Positions 37,001-46,006 of a stretch of DNA of 64,000 nt are shown here, one piece after another. The stretch comes from Bolinopsis microptera (taxonomy: Eukaryota > Ctenophora > Tentaculata > Lobata > Bolinopsidae), in the NCBI RefSeq assembly GCF_026151205.1, contig NC_087072.1:17747669-17811668 (forward strand). Direction: 5' to 3'. A program made the translations under genes and the position numbers. Every line of letters begins with the position of its first letter. The stretch's first letter is position 1. The notes under the pieces were generated by a model, which was given only the letters and a program-made list of their open reading frames with translations, made no database searches and had not been told where the DNA came from.

Positions 37001-40000
37001 GTTAGGTAGCGCCTTGTTAGGTAGCGCCTTGTTAGGTAGCGCCTTGTTAGGTAGCGCCTTGTTAGGTAGCGCCTTGTTAGGTAGCGCCTTGTTAGGTAGC
37101 GCTTTGTTAGGTAGCGCCTTGTTAGGTAGCGCCTTGTTAGGTAGCGCCTTGTTAGGTAGCGCCTTGTTAGGTAGCGCCTTGTTAGGTAGCGCCTTGTTAG
37201 GTAGCGCCTTGTTAGGTAGCGCCTTGTTAGGTAGCGCCTTGTTAGGTAGCGCCTTGTTAGGTAGCGCCTTGTTAGGTAGCGCCTTGTTAGGTAGCGCCTT
37301 GTTAGGTAGCGCCTTGTTAGGTAGCGCCTTGTTAGGTAGCGCCTTGTAAGGTAGCGCCTTGTTAGGTAGCGCCTTGTTAGGTAGCGCCTTGTTAGGTAGC
37401 GCCTTGTTAGGTAGCGCCTTGTTAGGTAGCGCCTTGTTAGGTAGCGCCTTGTTAGGTAGCGCCTTGTTAGGTAGCGCCTTGTTAGGTAGCGCCTTGTTAG
37501 GTAGCGCCTTGTTAGGTAGCGCCTTGTAAGGTAGCGCCTTGTTAGGTAGCGCCTTGTAAGGTAGCGCCTTGTTAGGTAGCGCCTTGTTAGGTAGCGCCTT
37601 GTTAGGTAGCGCCTCTGTTACAGCAGAGTAGAAGCTAGACTTTAGAATGAGACACACAATGTGTCCTCCTATTTAGGGTATTTTCTACTCACATCCATTG
37701 TATTGAGTTTTTACTCTTCTTCTGAATAAGGCCGATACCCTCCAGAACGTTGGTTATGTCGTAAATCCTCCTCTTTTGTCTGACCATTAACTTTACTGCC
37801 GCCTGCAATAATGCGATGTGTAATGAGATTTCAGCTCACACACACACACGCCCACCGTTCTGTTAGCTGGCGTACTGTTTGTGTGTAATTCTACACTTGG
37901 GGTGATGCCATCCAACTTTAGTACACAATATCAACCCGCCATTTCAGCAAATCACTTGTTTTAGCACACTTTTCTCTGTGTAATAGAATAACTAGCTAGC
38001 CACATAATATGTGACAAAAATATGTACATATATTATACACTGTACTGTACATACGCGGATTTTTAATAGTCGACTTCTAAAAATACGGTACAAATGTGTA
38101 CAGTATAACCTTGTATTGTAGTAAAAAGTAACAATTAACAACATTTCCGTACCACGTTCAAATCAAGTATTCCTTCAGGACTGTTCTTCAGTAACTCCAC
38201 AAACTTAGAAGTGAGTAAACCAAGAGATTTCTCCGATCTAGAGAGAGGCCTGGAAAGTAATTATGTTAAATTCAGGATATTATTTTTCATATGCAGCAGA
38301 TGTCGCGATATGTTACACAACATCCAGGGACCCAATTAAAGGTTACACGAGACTAGTTACAGGCCTATATTCAATACACCGCCTAACGTTCGAGGAGAAT
38401 TAGACAATTATATCTCAAATCTCTGAAAAGTAAATAGTGTGGTTTCACAATGAAATGAGAGGTATAATATCTAACCGTTCGATACACTGAGAGTAAGAGA
38501 TTCCATTCCACTGACAAGGTTGGGTAGAAATACCACTTTTAACAGGAGGAGTGGTGCGAGGACTGTTGCTCTCCTCCGAGCTGGCCGCTGCGTTAGCCAG
38601 GATAGAGAGGTCCGATAAGTGGTGGGAACTGGAATGGAATTGTTTATTAGCCATGATAGAGAGGTCCGATAAGTGGTGTGAACTGGGGTGGAATTGTTTA
38701 TTAGGCAGGATAGAGAGGTCCGATAAGTGGTGGGAACTGGGGTGGAATTGTTTATTAGCCAGGATAGAGAGGTCCGATAAGTGGTGGGAACTGGGGTGGA
38801 ATTGTTTATTAGCCAGGATAGAGAGGTCCGATAAGTGGTGGGAACTGGGGTGGAATTGTTTATTAGCCAGGATAGAGAGGTCCGATAACTCGATAAGTGG
38901 TGGGAACTGGGGTGTAATTGTTTATTAGGCAGGATAGAGAGGTCCGATAAGTGGTGTGAACTGGGGTGGAATTGTTTATTAGCCAGGATAGAGAGGTCCG
39001 ATAAGTGGTGGGAACTGGAATGGAATTGTTTATTAGCCATGATAGAGAGGTCCGATAAGTGGTGTGAACTGGGGTGGAATTGTTTATTAGCCAGGATAGA
39101 GAGGTCCGATAAGTGGTGGGAACTGGGTGGAATTGTTTACTAGGCAGGATATAGAGGTCCGATAAGTGGTGTGAACTGGGGTGGAATTGTTTATTAGCCA
39201 GGATAGAGAGGTCCGATAAGTGGTGGGAACTGGGGTGGAATTGTTTATTAGCCAGGATAGAGAGGTCCGATAAGTGGTGTGAACTGGGGTGGAATTGTTT
39301 ATTAGCCAGGATAGAGAGGTCCGATAAGTGGTGTGAACTAGGGTGGAATTGTTTATTAGCCAGGATAGAGAGGTCCGATAAGTGGTGGGAACTGGGGTGG
39401 AATTGTTTATTAGCCAGGATAGAGAGGTCCGATAAGTGGTGGGAACTGGGGTGGAATTGTTTATTAGCCAGGATAGAGAGGTCCGATAAGTGGTGGGAAC
39501 TGGGGTGGAATTGTTTATTAGGCAGGATAGAGAGGTCCGATAAGTGGTGGGAACTGGGGTGTAATTGTTTATTAGCCAGGATAGAGAGGTCCGATAAGTG
39601 GTGGGAACTGGGGTGGAATTGTTTATTAGCCAGGATAGAGAGGTCCGATAAGTGGTGTGAACTGAGATGGTTTATGTTGATAATGATATCATAGATTATC
39701 TTCATGATCATGATTATGTCCTATGCATGCACTCCTTGATAGTTATCTTGATCTAGTATCTTTGTTTCACACAATAGAGCATACGTTTTGTGGTTTATCC
39801 ACTGGGCTTAGAGTTTACCAAATTTTATTATTATATCGGGTCTCAATAAGAGGTCTCGACTGCCTAGGCATCAAACCTTGGCAATCGGTAATATTATTAT
39901 AAAGGGTCTCAATAAGAGGTCTCGACTGCCTAGGCGTCAGACCTTGGCAGTCGGTAGTTTTCCTCTGGCCCGGGATCAGCTGACCCTAGGGACCAGAGGA

Positions 40001-40991
40001 TAAAGGTGTAGAAACTATATGTATCTACAAAACTTTCAAGGTTGTTTTTACAAGAGACAGGGCTTGCTGCGCAAGGGAAGAAAAGCGGGAGAAACACTCA
40101 CAAATTATACAAATAAATATTATAAAACATAGCAAAAAGAAATTCAAACAATCCTACACTACTACAAATGTTTATTACATACTACAATGTGATACATGAT
40201 AATTATATGCTGTATAGACAAGAAACAGGGCTTGCAGGGCAAGAGATGGATCAAAGGGACTAGTCACAGAGTGTAATATACAGTGATTCAGCAAGAACCC
40301 ATTGCTGAATCTGGCACACAAAATACCACAATCAATACAAAAATATACAATATTATATCAAACAATATGTTTATACAAGAATCAGGGCTTGCAGAGCAAG
40401 AGAAGAAAAATAAGAGAAAACTACCATCAACTGTATATATACCGTAGTCCATCAGATAGGTAATCATTACTAATACACAAATCAGCAGGGCTAACAACAA
40501 TATAAAATCCATAATAAATACTCAATCTACCCAATATACGAGTTAAAAATTGTATAAACAAGAGACAGGGCTTGCATAGCAAGGGAAGAAAAATAAGAGG
40601 ACCAGGTAAAAAGTGTTTATTAGAGTACCCAGTGAAAATTAAACTAGTGAAAATTAAACTAAAAAAACTTTTCACCCAGTGAAAATTAAACTAAAAAAAA
40701 TATTATTATTATTATTATAACATTGTTTATAACAGAGACATGTAAAATAATGGTGCAGTATTGCAATTATGTATAATCATATAAATATAATACATTCCAC
40801 AGCCAAGCTCTTCGAACTGAACAAAATATATTCTAAACTACCACTTATTTCTAAAGCAATAACTCTGATGCAGGAACTAAGCAATACTTTAAATGTCAAT
40901 CTCAATAGTAGTTGAAATGTTCATACCTGTTGCTGTTGCTCGGTGTAGAGCATCTACTGAAAGAAGAAGATCTGGAATCTTCGCTCATCAT
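28092..40991 (-). CDS. E2F transcription factor (E2F1-5 type)
   Basis: DNA-binding regulator of S-phase genes that pairs with DP and is held by retinoblastoma proteins. Exons in transcript order: 40991-40927, 38628-38476, 38249-38153, 37802-37693, 35200-35077, 34717-34577, 31284-31247, 30653-30053, 29579-29474, 28695-28654, 28210-28092. All phases agree; the product is 531 aa from [13 protein letters not shown]-binding domain about 78-142 ([41 protein letters not shown]); leucine-rich dimerisation helix 143-183; marked box 184-255 ([20 protein letters not shown]); Pro/Ser-rich linker 256-480; RB-binding motif at the C-terminus ([17 protein letters not shown], 508-524). An in-frame upstream exon (41223-41191) may extend the N-terminus. 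The 38628 acceptor lies inside a minisatellite and is the least certain junction. Confidence 0.93.
28248..28492. mobile_element. 245-bp MITE-like element in an E2F intron
   Basis: Inverted ends CTACCTTACTCGGGAATATT and its complement. The interior contains two copies (period 117 bp, from about 28284 and 28401) of a segment with GTGGGTTTTGGAAAATTCC and TTTTTCCCGGTCAT. No clean target duplication was found. Confidence 0.75.
32345..32412. repeat. 12-bp tandem repeat
   Basis: About six copies of CAGTGCAGCTTA, preceded by three CTACACTCTACAG-like copies. Located in an E2F intron; each unit contains the GCAGCT palindrome region. Confidence 0.85.
33148..33184. repeat. 9-bp tandem repeat
   Basis: Four copies of ACCAGGGTA in an E2F intron. 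Confidence 0.8.
35765..36106. repeat. Minisatellite, 16-bp unit, about 21 copies
   Basis: Copies of ACTACAACACTGTACA with rare TATACA and ATTGTA variants. Located in the E2F intron 35201-37692. Because 16 is not a multiple of 3 the plus-strand open frame cycles through frames; it is not a gene. Confidence 0.95.
36804..37615. repeat. Minisatellite, 15-bp unit, about 54 copies
   Basis: Copies of GTTAGGTAGCGCCTT with scattered variants (GCCTA and GCCTC at the left edge, GTAAG in a few units). Most of the array is identical, implying recent homogenisation. It shares the E2F intron 35201-37692 with the 16-bp array. Both strands are open (Ala-Leu-Pro-Asn-Lys or Leu-Gly-Ser-Ala-Leu repeats) because 15 is a multiple of 3; there are no splice signals or domain. 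Confidence 0.96.
38596..39666. repeat. Minisatellite, 54-bp unit, about 20 copies
   Basis: Plus-strand unit GATAGAGAGGTCCGATAAGT, GGTGGGAACTGGGGTGGAAT, TGTTTATTAGCCAG. A 10-bp insertion near 38886 and 1-bp loss near 39126 shift frame. It abuts the E2F exon 38628-38476 on its upstream side; the last unit seems to supply that exon's acceptor and first codons. On the minus strand every unit carries a CCCAG/TTCC acceptor-like word. Confidence 0.93.
39838..40000. repeat. 66-bp tandem duplication and adjacent hairpin
   Basis: GGGTCTCAATAAGAGGTCTC begins at 39838 and again at 39904, each followed by GACTGCCTAGGC and ACCTTGGCA-TCGGTA. A CCTCTGG...CCAGAGG inverted repeat lies at about 39962-40000. 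Confidence 0.8.
40050..40600. repeat. Four spaced copies of a GGGCTTGC hairpin block
   Basis: ACAAGARACAGGGCTTGC, 3 nt, GCAAGRGA-GAAA recurs near 40051, 40217, 40376 and 40557 (spacing about 160-180 bp). CTTGC/GCAAG can pair in each copy. Intervening AT-rich stretches are dissimilar. Upstream of the E2F 38628 exon on the minus strand. Confidence 0.75.
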
Positions 40992-41190
40992 CGATGTCAC
41001 TGAAGTGTTAGGAATGTTACGAGCTCTGAACAACGGCATATATATTATCTACTTATCATCATCCCATTTTGTTTAAGTTTACTAGTTTTATGCAACTTTA
41101 AACTGCTGGAAAAACATTTACGTAAAGCGCTATTTTGATAGCAAAAAAAAACTTTAAATTATTTCCCAGATTTACAAAAATTATACTTAC

Positions 41191-41223
41191 TCATTTGAAA
41201 ACTTTGCTGTTAACCCTGGAATG
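41191..41223 (-). CDS. Possible upstream exon of E2F
   Basis: Flanked by CTATAG on the acceptor side and GTAAGT on the donor side. It reads IPGLTAKFSN and joins in phase to the exon starting at 41025, giving [17 protein letters not shown] before the first likely Met. It may be 5' UTR or N-terminal coding sequence. A second, diverged copy after the gap at 63754 has lost 4 bp here, which would shift the frame. Confidence 0.4.
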   Translation of the reverse strand, partial: HSRVNSKVFK

Positions 41224-41891
41224 CTATAGGCCCATGAAGTGTTTCACCTACCTGGTATTAATTAATTTAGCAAATATTGTATTTTGTAATGATTGTTCAT
41301 TCATTAAATCTTGTTAATTGTAGCAAAAAATAAGATCACATTTTAATCACAGAATTATTGCACAGCGTGACGAAACTTATTTCTATTTGTTGAACTATGG
41401 CGCTACGTTTCCTGTCAACATTTAAACTATCATTATATGAAGAAATTGAAAAATACATAACAAAATTCTTTACAAATTTTGAATTGAAATTAAAGATTGA
41501 AGAATGAAAATGTTTTATCAAAATGGAAAGAAAAAAATAAAAGGTTTAATCTGTTAAACAGACTGAACGAGACAATGTTACGAGGATGGCATAAAGCTTA
41601 AATTAATCCTACAAAAATTCATTCATAACAACATAATTATCAACTTACATAACAAAAATCATCAAAAGCTTTTTAATGTTGAACAAAAATCACTCACTTC
41701 TTAAAACCCTCTATATTATATATAACAAGTTGTAAATCTAAGTCTCCCATAGATTAACATCCCAGAGAACTAATCAGTCCTGCAAATATCTAAGATCAAA
41801 AAATAAAGCTAGGATAAAACTTTATCGTAAAATGATGCATTAAATTAAAACCCTCTACTCTTACTATGCTTTTAATGTAAAAACAGAATAC
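41224..41891. other. Spacer between BTB gene and E2F
   Basis: AT-rich. It includes the presumed E2F promoter region and a GTAGGT donor-like site at about 41246-41251 on the minus strand, where an earlier non-coding exon could end. Confidence 0.5.
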
Positions 41892-44498
41892 CTAGTTAAT
41901 TATCCTGTAAATACTTTGCACAAGAACTTTGTCTAATTCTGCAGATTTAACAGTGAGTCCTTTTGAGTATATCACAACAATTTGCACAGATGAGAGTTTT
42001 TTCGATGCCTTTAGGATTTCAGGGATTTTCAGCTGTAACATGGACACATAAGAAAGAACAGTCCCACCCTCTGCAGATCCAATCATGTAGCAATGAATAA
42101 TATAATCTTTATGGATTTCATTCTCTGATACAAAATCAATTCCGGATTCCAAACTTAGATCAATATTAAATCCATCAATCATGTGAGACAGTTCCTCGTC
42201 ACTTCGTTTAGGACAGATTGGACAGCAAATGGCTTGATCAAGGTGCAAGCAAATCCTCTTATTTTGAGTCAGTTCCTCCCGGAACAAGGCCATGTCATTG
42301 AATGTTTTTGTTACTGATAATGTTTCAAACCGTCCAGGAATATCAATTACAATGACAGTTTCCTTCAATTTCAATTCTTTTCTTTTTATTCTGGGAATGA
42401 TGCTTTTGGACAAAATTATGGCCCTTAAATCTTCAAGTAAGGATACAGCTACCAAAGGATCTTTGAAATATGGCAAAATAAGTGGTAACAGTGTGTCAAA
42501 TAATCTAGCAGGCTGAGTGTTTCTGCAAATATTCATAATGATAAATTCTAGTTTAGAATAAAGGGGATAATCCTTGATTGAGTCAGAATTGACATGCTGT
42601 TTTAGTACTCGTTTTCTACGTGTATTATTACTCTTTCTCAGATCGTCACTCATGTCATCCCTTTTATGATTTATTACTACTGGCTGTGGGGCTAGAGTAT
42701 CTCCTGGTGTAATTGAATCTGATGGAAGATCATCAGGTTTGTCAATTGAACACTTCTGTTGTAGACACTTCACAAGCACATTGTCAAAATCGTCTAAAAG
42801 TTCAGGAGATATTTTGGAGAAAATTACAACCACTTTTGCGCTGCGAAAGTTGTCATCATTCACAAGGTCCAATATTTCAGAAACTGTTAATTGAAGAAGG
42901 GGTATGTATGCTAATACAGTTCCATTTCTTGAAAAGACCAGCAAATAGCAGTGAATAATGTTGTCTCTGTGGCTTCCGCAGCAAGATTTTATCTCAATGC
43001 TAGGTTCAGAGGCATAGTCGATTTTTAATTCCTTAAAGAAATGGGTTTTGTCAGTTTCTTCACTTGAGTCACAGTATACTATCTGACAGGGAATAAATTC
43101 GTCTGATGTTAAATCTATCTCTTTCCGCTGCATAATTTCTGCTCTGAACACTTTGATATCATAGAATGTTTTATCCACTATAAAAGTGTCAATTCTATTA
43201 GGTAAAAACCCAGCTTGTAGATCATCATCGACTGTGCGACATTGTTTGCCGCATTTTTGTAAGGCAATGACTTTAATGTCTTCTAAAACACTTGATGGAA
43301 TAAGAGGATTTTCAAAGTAAGGTGAAAGCAAATTCACAATATTAAGCTGATTGAGGTATCCTGATTGGGAAATACAATGAGCTACAATGTCCAATCCGGT
43401 ATACAAAGTGAAGTTTTTCTTGATTAACCCTGGATAGCCTGAGAGAGGAATTCTACATCGGCGACTGCTCCCACTTGCAAATAACTGTTTCCTCATTGCT
43501 TCAACCCGATTCATCTTAGGTTTTAAACAGCTGTTACTGGCTTTTTCTGAGCTACCTGAACCAGATACTAAGTTGACATTCTGTTCACCATGAATTGCCA
43601 CTTGATCTCTCAGTATTTCTTCAGGTTGCTCAATGGCTGATGTCAAATCAAGTGAAGCCAAAGGCAAATCAGCCTCGACTGCTTCTGTTGAATGATGTCT
43701 GTAAAATTGAACTGTAATGGGTACAAGTTTACTTCTATCAGAAGGAGAAAGTTTACCTTTAAATGAAAGAAATTCTGCCTCATTGACGAATGCTGTTGCA
43801 GCTGGGATTGACTGCAGACTCATTGAAACGTGGTCCTTTTGATCATTCCCACTACCAAGAAGTAAAGCTAAAAACTTTCCACAAGCAGCTGTCTTTGAGT
43901 TCTTTATCAAACCTTTAATCATGCGAAGATCAATATCAAATAGACTTGGCTGGTCAATGAGATATTTTATCAAGCTGTCAGCATTTGCACGGATCATTTT
44001 ATTCAACTCCCTAGAAAGTAATTCATGCTGCCAATCTTGTGATGCTATTATATCAAACTTTTGATATAATTCAAAGATTTCGTTTGGATTAATCGCAAGT
44101 TCTGCTTTGACTTGTTCGTAACAAGCATACCAAAGACTAGGAATGTCCCAAATATCGGCAAACTTGAACATTCCAATAATGTCGTCAACTTTTCGAACTA
44201 TAGAACGATTACCATACATGAACTCAATACAATTCCGAACTGTATCTGTACCTTCAAGGTCACTCAAACCATCAAGATATATTTCTGTACTTCCGGCACA
44301 AATGGTTTTCCTGAACTTTTCACTGTGTATGGCCAATATAACAGAATTGCAGATAAACTTCTGGGTAGGCACAGTGTTCTCACCCAGCTCTTCATCTTGA
44401 GGAGCATGAACAAGGAAAACTATTTGAGGTATCTCAAAGTTGGTGAAGAAGTTGACTAAATTTTTGGGTAATCCAAAAAACACCATCGTTATTTGCAA
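41892..44498 (-). CDS. BTB/POZ protein with tandemly duplicated C-terminal domain
   Basis: Single-exon frame of 868 aa. Residues about 20-130 resemble a BTB/POZ domain (QKFICNSVILAIHSEKFRK, IYLDGLSDLEGTD, CIEFMYG, FKFADIWDIPSLWYACYE), usually a dimerisation and Cullin3-adaptor fold. About 130-220 looks like a BACK-type helical region. Residues 363-582 and 644-868 are clear duplicates of a domain I do not know: FTLYTGLDIV/YPLYSKLEFI, PYFENPL-VLEDI/PYFKDPL-LLEDL, KTFYDIKVFR/KTFNDMALFR, IIHCYLL-GTVLAYI/IIHCYMI-GTVLSYV, LQLTVSEIL/LQLKIPEIL and VVVIFSK/IVVIYSK. A 61-residue polar linker (RRKR-containing) separates them. Absence of introns in an intron-rich genome suggests a retrogene or element-borne origin. 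Confidence 0.88.
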   Translation of the reverse strand: MQITMVFFGLPKNLVNFFTNFEIPQIVFLVHAPQDEELGENTVPTQKFICNSVILAIHSEKFRKTICAGSTEIYLDGLSDLEGTDTVRNCIEFMYGNRSIVRKVDDIIGMFKFADIWDIPSLWYACYEQVKAELAINPNEIFELYQKFDIIASQDWQHELLSRELNKMIRANADSLIKYLIDQPSLFDIDLRMIKGLIKNSKTAACGKFLALLLGSGNDQKDHVSMSLQSIPAATAFVNEAEFLSFKGKLSPSDRSKLVPITVQFYRHHSTEAVEADLPLASLDLTSAIEQPEEILRDQVAIHGEQNVNLVSGSGSSEKASNSCLKPKMNRVEAMRKQLFASGSSRRCRIPLSGYPGLIKKNFTLYTGLDIVAHCISQSGYLNQLNIVNLLSPYFENPLIPSSVLEDIKVIALQKCGKQCRTVDDDLQAGFLPNRIDTFIVDKTFYDIKVFRAEIMQRKEIDLTSDEFIPCQIVYCDSSEETDKTHFFKELKIDYASEPSIEIKSCCGSHRDNIIHCYLLVFSRNGTVLAYIPLLQLTVSEILDLVNDDNFRSAKVVVIFSKISPELLDDFDNVLVKCLQQKCSIDKPDDLPSDSITPGDTLAPQPVVINHKRDDMSDDLRKSNNTRRKRVLKQHVNSDSIKDYPLYSKLEFIIMNICRNTQPARLFDTLLPLILPYFKDPLVAVSLLEDLRAIILSKSIIPRIKRKELKLKETVIVIDIPGRFETLSVTKTFNDMALFREELTQNKRICLHLDQAICCPICPKRSDEELSHMIDGFNIDLSLESGIDFVSENEIHKDYIIHCYMIGSAEGGTVLSYVSMLQLKIPEILKASKKLSSVQIVVIYSKGLTVKSAELDKVLVQSIYRIIN

Positions 44499-46006
44499 CA
44501 GCTGATATCACCTCACAATGTGGATCCAATACAAGGGTATATTGCCTGGCAATAAAACATTGGACTGAGAAGAATAATGTTGAGAATATAACGTACGAAG
44601 ATTAATGTGTAGGTTGGAACATCATAAAACCTTATATCAATCACATCAAGGGTTATTTTAAAAGAAACAAATAGATTTGAAATAATGAACAGGGAGGGAC
44701 ATCAGCAATATTTTTATTACAATAGCCGGGTTTGATCAAGTATAGTGAGTTTAACATTAGCTTCGCTTCTCTTTCCCAGGGAGGAGTGAGCAATATACCA
44801 CTATACCAGTCAGCTGCCCGGTACTTAGGGATACCTTGTGGTGCTATTCCATATTCAGTGTTCATGTTCAATTAAGTTCTCTGCAAGCTTAACACCATTA
44901 TATGACACCATTAGCTTCAGTGGCCTAACGAAGGGCCCCGCCGACCCCGCTGTGCTGGGGGTGCCATCTTAGGGGAGCGCCAAATCTTCGTTGGGATGAG
45001 GGACAATTTAAAGAAACTTAACTACAGTACTAGCAAAACTGTGAGCTTTGCTCTAGAAACAAGAAGGAAAAATTATTCAAACAATATACACATAATATAA
45101 CAATTACCCTATATAAAAATTCAATATAAATTCAATAGAAAACTAAATAAAATTTATAAACACCCTTTAAGTAGTATAAACAGCTCTAGAAACACACTTA
45201 TTTAGAAATTTTACTGGCGTATTCTCTAAAATCATCTAATTTTTTTTTTTTCATACAAACAAGTAAGATAATGAATAAATTACATTCAATTTCAGCAATG
45301 GCCAATTGGCCTGAACAAACAATTTTTTTAAATAGTCAAGTGATGCTAAAGCAGAGCACAAATGTGTAATAAGTTAATAGATTAAAAACTGATTCATGTG
45401 ATGCATTACGCAGAGCACAGATAAAAATACTGATTCAATGATTAAAATTATAGCTGTGAGTGTCAATAAATTACTGTGTCATAAAAAAGGAACGATGTAC
45501 ACGTGATCTGAGATACCAATATCTCAATATCAAAAGGATAAAATCATCTAATTTGTCCAATTTTAGAGAGGGGCACAAACAAAAAGGGGCACCAAATAGG
45601 GGGTGCTTTATCAGCAGGGGGCGCCAACAGGCAACTTTCCCCACTGATTAGCTTGATAGGGTATCCTTAGCCACATTATTTAATTCTTGTTGAATCAATT
45701 TGCTATTACAAATTTACGGACAATTTGCATGTTTGTTCGACTTTCCTCAGTGCCAAGCTTTTTATTTCAGTTCAAGGTCTAGCAAATTTCAATGAAGATT
45801 GATTTCATTTTTAAAATCGATTACTGTCAACTGTTGTGTTAATCATTCAACATTAATAATGCAACGATAAAAATCTACAATATACACATAATATAGCGAC
45901 TTTTTTTTTTTAATATCAGAAATGTCAAACAGTATATATACAATAAATTAAATCAAGTGATGCAATTGGCAGAGCACAATCGTAAATCCTGAGCAATAGA
46001 TATCAT
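44499..46006. other. Spacer and probable retrotransposon 3' region
   Basis: Contains a GC-rich block at 44930-44990 (GGGCCCCGCCGACCCCGC, GCTGGGGG) and a GGGGC-rich block at 45566-45640, both out of character with the surroundings. AATATACACATAATATA occurs near 45083 and 45881, and CAAGTGATGC with GCAGAGCACA near 45339-45360 and 45953-45978. These local repeats may belong to the 3' UTR of the adjacent retrotransposon. No gene is supported. Confidence 0.5.

Noticed and set aside
36998-37657. 219-codon open frame of Ala-Leu-Pro-Asn-Lys repeats (-)
   Set aside because: It is the 15-bp minisatellite read in a frame that a multiple-of-3 unit keeps open; the other strand is open too, and it lies inside an E2F intron.
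38863-39711. 282-codon open frame with [18 protein letters not shown] repeats (-)
   Set aside because: Mostly the 54-bp minisatellite; frame shifts within the array and all-frame openness argue against a separate gene, although the last unit is probably part of an E2F exon.
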